Source: Atlantibacter sp. RC6
Lineage (GTDB): Bacteria; Pseudomonadota; Gammaproteobacteria; Enterobacterales; Enterobacteriaceae
DNA length: 64,000 bases
Assembly (NCBI RefSeq): GCF_014193285.1
Contig: NZ_JACHZE010000003.1
Location: forward strand, 436,948-500,947
Direction: 5' to 3'
Part shown: one piece after another, positions 28,849 through 37,590 of the stretch
How the letters are laid out: every line of letters starts with the position of its first letter
Numbering within the stretch: the stretch's first letter is position 1
Made by a program: the position numbers and the translations under genes
The notes under the pieces: model-generated
Database searches by the model: none
The model's input: only the letters and a program-made list of their open reading frames with translations
Told to the model about the DNA's origin: nothing

Positions 28849-30093
28849 ATGCAAAACACAACGGTAAAAAAATTACTCTCCGGCAAGCGTTACCTGCTCT
28901 TACAGGGGCCAATGGGACCGTTCTTTCATGACGTGGCAAACTGGCTGGAAAGCCTGGATCGCGAGGCGGTAAATGTGGTGTTTAACGGGGGCGATCGTTT
29001 TTACTGTCGCGACCGTCACTATTTAACATTTACTGAAACGCCGAAAGAATTTGCCAGTTGGCTTAAAACCACCTGGCAGGCGTACCCTTTCGATACCATT
29101 CTCTGCTTCGGCGACTGCCGCGCATTGCACGTTGAAGCCAAACGCTGGGCGCAGGCTAAAGGTGTGCGCTTTTTAGCCTTTGAAGAAGGATATTTGCGGC
29201 CGCATTTTATTACGGTAGAAGAAGGAGGGGTAAATGCGTATTCCTCCCTGCCTCGCAATCCAGAGTTTTACCGCAACCTTCCCGACATGCCGCCCCCACA
29301 GGTTGAATCATTGAAGCCGTCGGCGAGGCTACGTATATGGCATGCTGCCTGGTATTATCTGGTGAGCTGGATTTATCGCGCCGAGTTTGCCCGCTACCGT
29401 CATCACAAACCTTTTTCACCCTGGTACGAAGCACGCTGTTGGATCAGAGCGGCATGGCGTAAGCAATGGTATAAATTCAAACAGCGCAGCGTATTGCCTC
29501 GCCTGAAAACCGAGCTGGATCAGAAATACTATCTGGCGATTTTGCAGGTCTATAACGATAGCCAGATCCGCAATCACAGTCCGTATAACGACGTTCGTGA
29601 TTATATTAACGATGTCATTTTTTCATTCGCTAAAAAGGCACCCGGAGAGATGCACCTGGTCATCAAGCATCATCCGATGGATCGCGGGCATCGTTTGTAT
29701 GGGCCGTTGATTAAGAAGCTGAGTAAAACATATGGCGTGCAGGACCGGGTTATCTATATTCACGACCAGCCTATGCCGGTTGTACTAACCCATGCGAAAG
29801 CGGTAGTAACGATTAACAGTACAGCGGGGATCTCAGCGCTGGTTCATAACAAACCGCTGAAGGTGATGGGCAATGCCCTGTACGACATCAAGGGACTGAC
29901 GTATCAGGGCCATCTGCACCAGTTCTGGAATGCTGGCTTTAAGCCGGATATGAAGTTATTTAAGAAGTTTCGTGGGTATTTGCTGGAAAATACGCAGGTT
30001 AATGCGGTTTATTATGGAAAAAATAAAATAGTTAATAAATATGGAGTTTATCAGACAAAAGGATTAAATGATGTGGTAGATATAAAATCATAA
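28849..30093 (+). CDS. kpsS: Beta-Kdo transferase KpsS (capsule linker initiation)
   Basis: KpsS adds the first Kdo to lyso-phosphatidylglycerol, which KpsC then extends. The 414-residue product shows LLLQGPMGPFFHDVANWL at the start, FEEGYLRPHFITVEEGGVNAYSSLPR, VIKHHPMDRGH and TINSTAGISALVHNKPLKVMG, all hallmarks of the KpsS/LipB family. The last 30 or so residues turn lysine- and asparagine-rich and their DNA becomes AT-rich, marking the junction with the imported serotype region. The gene converges on the minus-strand serotype operon, whose last gene ends two bases away. Confidence 0.94.
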   Translation: MQNTTVKKLLSGKRYLLLQGPMGPFFHDVANWLESLDREAVNVVFNGGDRFYCRDRHYLTFTETPKEFASWLKTTWQAYPFDTILCFGDCRALHVEAKRWAQAKGVRFLAFEEGYLRPHFITVEEGGVNAYSSLPRNPEFYRNLPDMPPPQVESLKPSARLRIWHAAWYYLVSWIYRAEFARYRHHKPFSPWYEARCWIRAAWRKQWYKFKQRSVLPRLKTELDQKYYLAILQVYNDSQIRNHSPYNDVRDYINDVIFSFAKKAPGEMHLVIKHHPMDRGHRLYGPLIKKLSKTYGVQDRVIYIHDQPMPVVLTHAKAVVTINSTAGISALVHNKPLKVMGNALYDIKGLTYQGHLHQFWNAGFKPDMKLFKKFRGYLLENTQVNAVYYGKNKIVNKYGVYQTKGLNDVVDIKS

Positions 30094-30094
30094 A

Positions 30095-31087
30095 TTAATT
30101 AAAATGAACTCTATTTTGCAAAATTACAATACCTTCTTTTTTGGAAATACTAGGATGCTTTCTATCATTATATACATATAGAGTATAAAGAGTATTGTTT
30201 ATATCATTCAGATATAAACCTTCATTTTCAATTCTTGTAACGTTAAATCCCATTTGAGTTAAAGATTCAAGCATTGTTACAGGCTTGCAAACATTATCTA
30301 CCAGTAAATCACCTTCAAGATTAAATACTCGATAACCCTGATAAACATTTTTGGTTTGCGGCGCGCCTTTTTCGTAAAAAGCACCATAGCTACTGGCAAA
30401 AAAACCATTTCCCAACACAACGCCCTGCCGTTTTACATAAGATAAAGCATTCATATTTGCCGTAGTGGTGATAAAGCCAGAATGCTGTAATTGCTGTTTG
30501 ATTTTAACAATAAGTTTGAAATTCCGATCAAGTAACAGAAGATGGTTTCTGGGATTCGAAGGTGAACTGGAACCTCTGTTATCTTCTATGAGCCATCGAT
30601 TATCATTCCATGCAAACTGATTAAATAAACCCACGTTAAATCGGGAAAATAATTTAAGATGGCGACCGTTAGGGTTATCATTAAACTCATAATAATGTAA
30701 AGAACCATTTGTTGAACCAACCGCAAAAAACTTCCTATCATTGTAATTATCTACTATTGCTAAACCTTCGCCCGCTACCCCATAGCCTCCATTGTCAATA
30801 TAATCGTACCCAAGATATTTACCAGCCTTGTCATATACAACTATTAAGTTAGATTTATGCTTGGGTTGAGAAATATATAAAATATAAATTTTCCCTTTGT
30901 GAAGTGTGAAGGCGCTAGGATAGAGATAATCTACCCCCTCGATATTTTTTAAAGTGGAAGCATAACCATCAAATAATAAAGGTAATTTAGCATATATATT
31001 ATCAGATGCGATTTTACATATGCTATCGTGGGCGTTAGCAGAAGAAAACATCAGAGAAAAGGACAGAACTGCTAAAATTTTAAGCAT
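30095..31087 (-). CDS. Secreted protein of unknown function in the capsule serotype region
   Basis: The 330-residue product has a clear signal peptide (MLKILAVLSFSLMFSSANA, then HDSICK) and no membrane helix afterwards. The mature part is rich in aromatic/glycine beta-strand segments such as FTLHKGKIYILYIS, KFFAVGSTNGSLHYYEF and NNTLYTLYVYNDRK, which suggests a beta-propeller-like sheet protein, but no family was recognised. It is the last gene of the kpsMT-led operon, 14 bases after the XcbB-like gene, and it converges with kpsS. Exported, it could modify or bind the capsule; this is only inference. The DNA is strongly AT-rich. Confidence 0.75.
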   Translation of the reverse strand: MLKILAVLSFSLMFSSANAHDSICKIASDNIYAKLPLLFDGYASTLKNIEGVDYLYPSAFTLHKGKIYILYISQPKHKSNLIVVYDKAGKYLGYDYIDNGGYGVAGEGLAIVDNYNDRKFFAVGSTNGSLHYYEFNDNPNGRHLKLFSRFNVGLFNQFAWNDNRWLIEDNRGSSSPSNPRNHLLLLDRNFKLIVKIKQQLQHSGFITTTANMNALSYVKRQGVVLGNGFFASSYGAFYEKGAPQTKNVYQGYRVFNLEGDLLVDNVCKPVTMLESLTQMGFNVTRIENEGLYLNDINNTLYTLYVYNDRKHPSISKKEGIVILQNRVHFN

Positions 31088-31101
31088 ATTAATTTAAATA
31101 A

Positions 31102-32136
31102 TCAAATAAAATATTTTATACCTTCATTTTTTAACTGTATATCAAAAAGAGATAAATTAATTAATGAAGTTATAGCATGTAAGGAATTCGGAGCAACATC
31201 AGGATGTTTTTTGATATCATTATTGAGACTGCTAATAATAAAGACCTTATCATTTATAGGCGCTATGGCTTCTAAAATATAACTATACTGCTCTGAATTT
31301 TTAGAAGTTATTATTTTTATATCTGAAATAGTTTCCCCTCGTTTTTTTAAATTAAATAATGTTGAAAACTTATCAAACTTACTTTCAGGAAAGATGTTTT
31401 CAGTCATATGAAAATCATCAAGATTGGTTATATAATACTCATCATTTAATACCGGATCGACAGACACAACCTTATAATTGCCTAAAAGGCCATGATACAA
31501 CGCCCCCGTTCCTCCTTTCGATGCACCGTAAAGTAAGACATTTTCGCGGTGAATTTCATTCTTATCACAAATATTTTTTATTAAAGCCTGTATGTATTCT
31601 TCATTATTAGGTTTAGCAATAGTATTTAAATAAAAAGCGCCTGTAATACCTCCAATATCAGCGACCCTTAAAATAGAAACATTTTTACCTACATATTTAT
31701 CGATAGTTGAAAAACTTTTCGGGAAATATCGTGATAAACTTGCAGTGTGTGGCTCAGGAGATATTTGCGAGAAAACAATCAATAACTTTTTATCAAACGT
31801 TTGTGTGGCCTCGGTATATTGATAAACGATACCATTACTATCAATGTCATAAATTTTGTTTTTTAGTGGTTCCCAAAGGTTAGGTAAAGCGGACTCATGA
31901 ACAAACGATGTTACTCCCTCTCTTAAAACATAGGCATAAAATTTATTGTTTGTAAGAAAAACAAGCTTTTTTAATAATTCTTTATTACTTCTGGCCAGTC
32001 TAACCATATTGAGTTCATTACCATCCTTAAGCTGAGAGTGATTGATATGAACATATCGATAATGACCAAATGAAATTAAATTACAAAACTTTTTATAATC
32101 GATATTAAAATCAATATTCAAAACTACGCTAGACAT
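31102..32136 (-). CDS. XcbB/CpsF-like capsular polysaccharide biosynthesis protein, alpha/beta-hydrolase-like
   Basis: The 344-residue soluble protein contains LLYGASKGGTGALYHG at residues 201-216, a nucleophile-elbow-like G-x-S-x-G with Ser206, followed by VVSVDPVLND and a histidine at 320 in PNSLHAITS that could complete a Ser-Asp-His triad. This layout resembles the XcbB/CpsF family found in capsule clusters of Neisseria meningitidis serogroup X and other bacteria; the biochemical role is not settled, and acyl transfer or esterase activity is possible. AGGG precedes the ATG, and the gene starts eight bases after the polymerase gene, so it is in the same operon. Confidence 0.7.
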   Translation of the reverse strand: MSSVVLNIDFNIDYKKFCNLISFGHYRYVHINHSQLKDGNELNMVRLARSNKELLKKLVFLTNNKFYAYVLREGVTSFVHESALPNLWEPLKNKIYDIDSNGIVYQYTEATQTFDKKLLIVFSQISPEPHTASLSRYFPKSFSTIDKYVGKNVSILRVADIGGITGAFYLNTIAKPNNEEYIQALIKNICDKNEIHRENVLLYGASKGGTGALYHGLLGNYKVVSVDPVLNDEYYITNLDDFHMTENIFPESKFDKFSTLFNLKKRGETISDIKIITSKNSEQYSYILEAIAPINDKVFIISSLNNDIKKHPDVAPNSLHAITSLINLSLFDIQLKNEGIKYFI

Positions 32137-32144
32137 TACAAACC

Positions 32145-35100
32145 CTATTTTATTAAGTTATAGAACATATTAATCGCATTGCTTTGATACTGTTCAATAT
32201 CAAATTGTTCATAGCATGGCCTGTTTCCAATAAAATTAGACAATCCTCTAGATAAACCCATTACAGAGTTATCAACAAGCATCCCGTATTTATCTTTGAG
32301 TACTCCTCTATTACCAACAATATCAGTCGCTATTATAGGTTTTTTGAGTATCATCGCTTCAAAGAGAACCATTGGTTGCCCTTCATGGTTTGAAGACAAT
32401 ACAAAACAATCAGATTTTTTCAAGTAAGGGAATGGATTATTCTTCCTTCCTAATAAATGTATTACAGACTTCAACTTTAGTTTATCAATTAATGAAGTCA
32501 GGTTAGTGCTGAGAGGCCCATCACCTAAAATAATCAACTGTATGTTTTTATGAGTTTGGTAAACTTCATAAAATGCATTGATTAATTTCTCATGATCTTT
32601 TTCTGGTGAGAGACGGCCTAACGTAATAAATGTTATTAAATTTTTATCAAAAAGCTTGCTATCTTCAAATTCAGTACAAGACAAGGATTCAACCTGCACA
32701 GGATCTTGTAAATTATCTGCAAAGGCAAATTTATCTAATTGCACTAAATACTTCTCGCCTAATTGTAAACTATTTAAATTTTTAGTGTCTTCAGAAACAG
32801 ATACAATTTTATCAAATTTATTATATAAGTTGAATACACCTTCTAAATAAGAATATTTTTCTTTGAACTCTGAAAACATATCATTATGTTGGAAGATGAT
32901 TTTTCGGCAAGTATCAGTGGGTAAAGAAGAGAAAACATGAGCCCATTTTTTATTATAACCTTCGAAATGAATTACAGCTTTAGGTATTCTACCTCCAGTA
33001 ATTCTTTTGAACTCCCGTTGATATGCTGATTCTAAAACCGCAGACATATTATCGCTGGAATATCCACGCTGTACATCAAATTTATTTTGTATCCATTTTT
33101 CTTCTGGACTAAAAATACACCCTCCTTCCCAACCAATTATCTGAACATGAGCGGGAACTTTAGATATCGTCATAATTCGTTCTTCATTTTCCTTAATGGA
33201 ATTAACATCGACTGCTAAGGTGACAGAAAAACGATTATAATCAATTTTGTTTAATAGATTCAGTATCGAAGTAGCAATACCATTTTGATAAAAAGGGCCG
33301 GCATAAATAAAAATGTTCTCCCTTAATGGCGGGATAAATAACTGTGATTTCTCATTAATACCATAGAAAAAGAGATCAATTACCCTGCGGGTAGCTTGTC
33401 CGTCATCATAAGGTACAAATTTCTTAATAGATTCCTCAGCATTAAAGCCAGTTTTATGCTCATCAGAGATGATTTTTGCAAGGCTTTTAGAAAGTTCTTC
33501 TCTAACAAAACATACCGTACCCGGCAACTCCTCTGGAGGAATATATAAACCTCTCTCTAACTTATATTCTTCCAAGTCATACATATAATAAATAATTGGT
33601 TTTTTTAACGGCAAGAAATCAAATGCAACACTTGAATAATCCGTTATTAAGATATCAACTGCAGCAAGTAAGATGTTTGTATCAATAGACTCATGTGCAA
33701 TAACTGCCGGAATATCCAATTTCGAAATCAGTTTTTCGATCATGTGATGCCCTCTAAAGACAATTAATGCCCCATTAGTCTTCATAGCGGCAAGATCTTT
33801 TATTAACGAGGTAGTATCAAATTGAGCGCTTCCATGTTTACCTCGCCAGGTTGGAGCATATAGAACCACTTTCTGCCCAGGTTTAGCACCAAGTTTCGCT
33901 TTTAATTCCTCTACATTTTTTTTAGATAAGTTTAACGTTGAGTCAACCCTAGGATAACCCGTTGCTGCAACGACAGCATTGCTGATATTCGAAACATCGT
34001 ACCTTTCGAGCAATATATTATTAGTATAATCGTTCTGGCTTATGATATGTGTTGCTTGGAGGAAGTTTCTCGCAACGTTGGCATGAGCCAAGAAATTATC
34101 TTTTATATCTTTTCCAAGATACTTCATAGGTGTGCCATGCCAAGTGTTTAAATATTGCTGTTCATTTTTTCTAATAAAGTAATTAGGGAATGACACATTA
34201 TTTATAAGATATTTTGCAGACGCCAAATATCTTAAATATGCATCCGATTCACGTTCGATGATAATAACATTTCTCTTTCGCTTTAATACTTCTGGGATTT
34301 TTACCCCTTTTGCAATAACCCAAACAAATTTAAAATTCATAAATTCCTTTGATTTATGAAGATAATTAAATATTGCCAGAGGATTACAACTAGCTGAAGC
34401 TCCATGAAAGCTTTCTAGTAAAATCACATCATCTTTAACTTTTAATCTATCGTAATACTCAAGGTAGGAAGAGTGATGTCTTAGTCTGTTATTGGTCTTC
34501 AATTCATCTAGAGGAACACCATAAGGCTTCGAAAATGAAGATGATTCTGTAAATGCTTCGCAAGCTTCTTTGAACATCCTCAGCTTAAATCTTATGATGC
34601 CCAATTTAAAATACATTTGTGAATTATATTTACTATTGCGCTCAATTGCCGATGAAATCATTTTCTCTGCCATTGGCAAGTCTTCTAATAACTCAGCATC
34701 ATGTGATCTTTGCAAAAACTCATCAGCGCTCCAAGGATTGGATGAGTAATATTTATTACTCTTCACACTAATCGAATCGTTATCAGAGTCATTCAGCATT
34801 AAAAAGGCGTAGCAAGCTTTCTCATATAACCCAGCTAAATAAAATGCATATCCTAATCTAAAAAATAAATTTTTATCAAAATTTTTACTCGCCCTGGCCG
34901 CCATTTCATAATGTTTAGCTGCAAGCAAATATTTTTTATCTCGTTCCAAAACAAAACCTGTACGATAGTAATATGAGGAATCACCCGGTTTTATTTTTAG
35001 CGCTTTTTGATATGCTATATTTGCTTTATCCCAAAGGTACGAGCGATCGTATGCTAATCCTAAAGAATAGTAATATTTCGCATCTTTTTTTATGTTCGAG

Positions 35101-35906
35101 GGTAGTTTTTCAAGGGCTCTATATGTGTCAACCCATAAACCCTTATTTTTATGGAGTGCGGCGACACCGTATTTTTTTGCGTCTTCATTACTGCTTTTCT
35201 TTATCGCAATTTGATAATTTTGGTTGGCTAACTCCATATTACCACTACGCTCATGGCAGTATCCCAGCCGGTAAAACCACTCGTATTCCCCTGAATCCAG
35301 AGATATAGCCTTCTCATAAGCTTTTACAGCAAGGTCATAGGAACTCATTTTTTCATACGCTACGCCTAAATTATAAAATTGCAGAGGGTTAGTTTTATTT
35401 AATTGACAGTACTTTTCTAAAATCTCTAATTCTTGCCACCATTTTTTCTGCTTATGGTAAAGTTCAGCAATGCTGATTAAATAAACCTCATTATTATCGT
35501 CTAATTCTATTGCTCGTTTTATAAAATTCTCAGCGATTAATGGCCGTGTAAAGCCGATTAAAAGCATACCAGCGTTATAATAATCTTGAGAGTTTTTTAG
35601 GATGTTATTAAAAACATTCTGATATATACTTTCAGCTTCTTTCTTATTGTTTGTATTTTCTAGCGCAATTGCATATCTGAACTGCCATCTGTAATTTCCC
35701 GGTCTTTTTTCGCTCGCCAGACGTAAATAAAAAAGAGCTTCTTTCCACTTTTTTAGTTTTGAATATGAAAAACCAATTTGATAGCTATCTTTACCACTTA
35801 TGTTTTTATTATTTTTAAATGCCTTTTCGAAGTGGATAAGGCTATTAGTCCATTTTTTATTATAAAAAAAGTATTTGGCTTTGAAATAATTGGTAGAAAA
35901 CATCAT
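32145..35906 (-). CDS. Giant capsule polymerase: TPR repeats + TagF-like glycerophosphotransferase + GT4 glycosyltransferase
   Basis: The 1253-residue product has three parts. Residues about 1-455 are a run of TPR-like helical repeats, for example QFYNLGVAYEKMSSYDLAVKAYEKAI. Residues about 485-840 are a CDP-glycerol glycerophosphotransferase (TagF/TagB) domain with LNTWHGTPMKYLG (His590), VLYAPTWRG, VFRGHH (His720) and ITDYSSVAFDF (756). Residues about 855-1253 are a GT-B retaining glycosyltransferase of family GT4 with GRLSPEKDHEKLI and an E-x7-E motif (Glu1175, Glu1183) in NHEGQPMVLFEAM. By analogy with TagF-like capsule polymerases of Actinobacillus and Neisseria, it should alternate sugar and glycerol-phosphate transfer. 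No membrane helix is seen. AAAGG lies before the ATG. Confidence 0.88.
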   Translation of the reverse strand: MMFSTNYFKAKYFFYNKKWTNSLIHFEKAFKNNKNISGKDSYQIGFSYSKLKKWKEALFYLRLASEKRPGNYRWQFRYAIALENTNNKKEAESIYQNVFNNILKNSQDYYNAGMLLIGFTRPLIAENFIKRAIELDDNNEVYLISIAELYHKQKKWWQELEILEKYCQLNKTNPLQFYNLGVAYEKMSSYDLAVKAYEKAISLDSGEYEWFYRLGYCHERSGNMELANQNYQIAIKKSSNEDAKKYGVAALHKNKGLWVDTYRALEKLPSNIKKDAKYYYSLGLAYDRSYLWDKANIAYQKALKIKPGDSSYYYRTGFVLERDKKYLLAAKHYEMAARASKNFDKNLFFRLGYAFYLAGLYEKACYAFLMLNDSDNDSISVKSNKYYSSNPWSADEFLQRSHDAELLEDLPMAEKMISSAIERNSKYNSQMYFKLGIIRFKLRMFKEACEAFTESSSFSKPYGVPLDELKTNNRLRHHSSYLEYYDRLKVKDDVILLESFHGASASCNPLAIFNYLHKSKEFMNFKFVWVIAKGVKIPEVLKRKRNVIIIERESDAYLRYLASAKYLINNVSFPNYFIRKNEQQYLNTWHGTPMKYLGKDIKDNFLAHANVARNFLQATHIISQNDYTNNILLERYDVSNISNAVVAATGYPRVDSTLNLSKKNVEELKAKLGAKPGQKVVLYAPTWRGKHGSAQFDTTSLIKDLAAMKTNGALIVFRGHHMIEKLISKLDIPAVIAHESIDTNILLAAVDILITDYSSVAFDFLPLKKPIIYYMYDLEEYKLERGLYIPPEELPGTVCFVREELSKSLAKIISDEHKTGFNAEESIKKFVPYDDGQATRRVIDLFFYGINEKSQLFIPPLRENIFIYAGPFYQNGIATSILNLLNKIDYNRFSVTLAVDVNSIKENEERIMTISKVPAHVQIIGWEGGCIFSPEEKWIQNKFDVQRGYSSDNMSAVLESAYQREFKRITGGRIPKAVIHFEGYNKKWAHVFSSLPTDTCRKIIFQHNDMFSEFKEKYSYLEGVFNLYNKFDKIVSVSEDTKNLNSLQLGEKYLVQLDKFAFADNLQDPVQVESLSCTEFEDSKLFDKNLITFITLGRLSPEKDHEKLINAFYEVYQTHKNIQLIILGDGPLSTNLTSLIDKLKLKSVIHLLGRKNNPFPYLKKSDCFVLSSNHEGQPMVLFEAMILKKPIIATDIVGNRGVLKDKYGMLVDNSVMGLSRGLSNFIGNRPCYEQFDIEQYQSNAINMFYNLIK

Positions 35907-35929
35907 GCAGAAACCTTTATAGAAAAAAA

Positions 35930-37168
35930 TTAAAATACGTTACTATCAATATCGTCTAGTTTTTTTTGTAAGCTCTTGATTTTAAAATTCTCACCACTAT
36001 GCAATGATAAAGCCATGCATTTATATATATGCGCTTTCATCTCATACCTATTTAGTATCTCAGCATTAGGTGTTCCAAAGGCAGAATCGAAATCTTTTTG
36101 TTCTATTTTCCAATTACCATAGTTCTCGGTTAAGTATAAGTCATAATTTTCTGGGATTTTAAAAACAACACCAAGAAACCGATGATCTTTTAACAAAAAT
36201 GGCGTATTATTCCATTTTAACTTCACGCCGCCATGCCAATAATTATCCTGTTCTTTATAATGATAAAAAACATCGATTGATATTCCGTTGACGTGTTTTA
36301 TCCTAATAACGTGCTGTGAACGAAATGCATGAAATTCGAAATAACCCGATGAGGATAAAATATTAATGAGGTTATTCCTTTCACTGTTATACCATATACC
36401 CACATCAATATCCTTATCATGACTCAATAATTGACCATTACGTATACATCCTAATAACGTTCCGCTTATAAGGAAAAACTCTATATTATTATCATTGAAA
36501 ATGGTTCTCAAATCTTTAAGAGCGTCATTAGCAGCATTTAAAGAAAATTGTTTTTTTGAATGCGTTGGAAAAACGCAATTACCAAGAGGAATATTATTTA
36601 TAAAATCTTTCCAGATAGCCAATGAATAATCGAATTGTTTCGCTCTTAATGCTGCCGTAGCTATATAACCGTTAAGTTCATAATGGTATTTTGGGATTAT
36701 GTTTTTTAATTGATACGAATGCCATAATGCATATAAATCTAAAAACTCCTCTTTAGAATCAACTAAATTCGCCATATATAACCATGTCTTAAGCCTTTTA
36801 GACCTACACAAAATGATTCTCAGTATATCCCAAGACTTAGCTCGATCATTCAGTATCCGATATGATTCTGATAATAAATAGTAGCTTTCAGCATGACAAT
36901 TATTATCAATAGTATTTTCCAAACACAAGACAACTTCTTTATATTTTCCGTTTAAAAAATACGCGCGAGCAAGATAATAATTTACAACTGGGTTGTTAAT
37001 CTTAGCGATTAATTTTTTGCTTCTAATTAACTCTTTAGAATAGCCCCGCTCAATTAGCATAGAACATAAACATGCAAAAAACCCGCCAAAATATTCACTT
37101 TTAAGTTGTTTTGCTTCATTCCGTGATTTTTTTAATCGTAATATAATGCCAGATGATAATGAATTCAT
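35930..37168 (-). CDS. LicD/fukutin-like phosphotransferase with helical-repeat N-terminus
   Basis: The C-terminal half of this 412-residue protein is LicD-like: FFLISGTLLGCIRNG followed by LSHDKDIDVGIW, whose D-x-D pair is the metal/nucleotide site of this nucleotidyltransferase-fold family (about residues 231-257 from the ATG). LicD proteins transfer phosphocholine or other phospho-groups from CDP-activated donors to sugars. The N-terminal half resembles degenerate TPR repeats (NYYLARAYFLNGKYKEVVLCLENTI), as in the neighbouring polymerase. It may start or decorate the glycerol-phosphate chain using CDP-glycerol. The start is ATG at 37168; a TTG right after the tagD stop (37177) is possible. 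No ribosome site is obvious. Confidence 0.8.
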   Translation of the reverse strand: MNSLSSGIILRLKKSRNEAKQLKSEYFGGFFACLCSMLIERGYSKELIRSKKLIAKINNPVVNYYLARAYFLNGKYKEVVLCLENTIDNNCHAESYYLLSESYRILNDRAKSWDILRIILCRSKRLKTWLYMANLVDSKEEFLDLYALWHSYQLKNIIPKYHYELNGYIATAALRAKQFDYSLAIWKDFINNIPLGNCVFPTHSKKQFSLNAANDALKDLRTIFNDNNIEFFLISGTLLGCIRNGQLLSHDKDIDVGIWYNSERNNLINILSSSGYFEFHAFRSQHVIRIKHVNGISIDVFYHYKEQDNYWHGGVKLKWNNTPFLLKDHRFLGVVFKIPENYDLYLTENYGNWKIEQKDFDSAFGTPNAEILNRYEMKAHIYKCMALSLHSGENFKIKSLQKKLDDIDSNVF

Positions 37169-37177
37169 ATCGTTCAA

Positions 37178-37573
37178 TTAGTTATATTTTTTTATCATTG
37201 CAATCAACTCTGAAGTTGAAATACCCTCTGTTCTGGGGAGATAGTGAACTTCACAAATATCTTTGTAAATATCAAACTTTCCTTCCCAATCATTCCCCAT
37301 GATCAGAATGTCAGCTTTATATTTTTTAATATATTCTGCCTTAAGTTCTAAAGATTCCTCAATGAATACTTCATCTACACAATTTAGAGCAGCAATAATA
37401 CTTGTTCTTTCAAACTCCGGATAAACGGGATTGCGCTGTTTTTTAGAGAAATTAAGCGCGTCAGAAGAAACACCTACAACGAGTCGATCTCCATATGCTT
37501 TGGCTCTTTGTAAGATATTGATATGTCCGATATGCAATACATCAAACGTTCCAAATGTAATAACAGTGCGCAT
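37178..37573 (-). CDS. tagD: Glycerol-3-phosphate cytidylyltransferase (TagD-like)
   Basis: TagD joins CTP and glycerol-3-phosphate into CDP-glycerol, the donor for teichoic-acid-type polymers. The 131-residue product has the cytidylyltransferase motifs in order: TFGTFDVLHIGHINIL at residues 6-21 (HxGH), RLVVGVSSD, the conserved NPVYPEFERTSII, DILIMGNDWEGKF and the C-terminal RTEGISTSELI (RTEGISTT in TagD). The length is the family standard. AGGAG stands eight bases before the ATG, and the gene follows kpsT by 17 bases in the RfaH-type operon. This gene decides the chemistry of the capsule: it points to a glycerol-phosphate backbone. Confidence 0.93.
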   Translation of the reverse strand: MRTVITFGTFDVLHIGHINILQRAKAYGDRLVVGVSSDALNFSKKQRNPVYPEFERTSIIAALNCVDEVFIEESLELKAEYIKKYKADILIMGNDWEGKFDIYKDICEVHYLPRTEGISTSELIAMIKKYN

Positions 37574-37590
37574 TTTTATCTCCTGATAAA

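Noticed and set aside
30095-37573. AT-rich serotype region as a prophage or IS-borne insert
   Set aside because: No integrase, transposase or phage gene and no terminal repeats were seen; all genes face one way in one operon and fit capsule synthesis.
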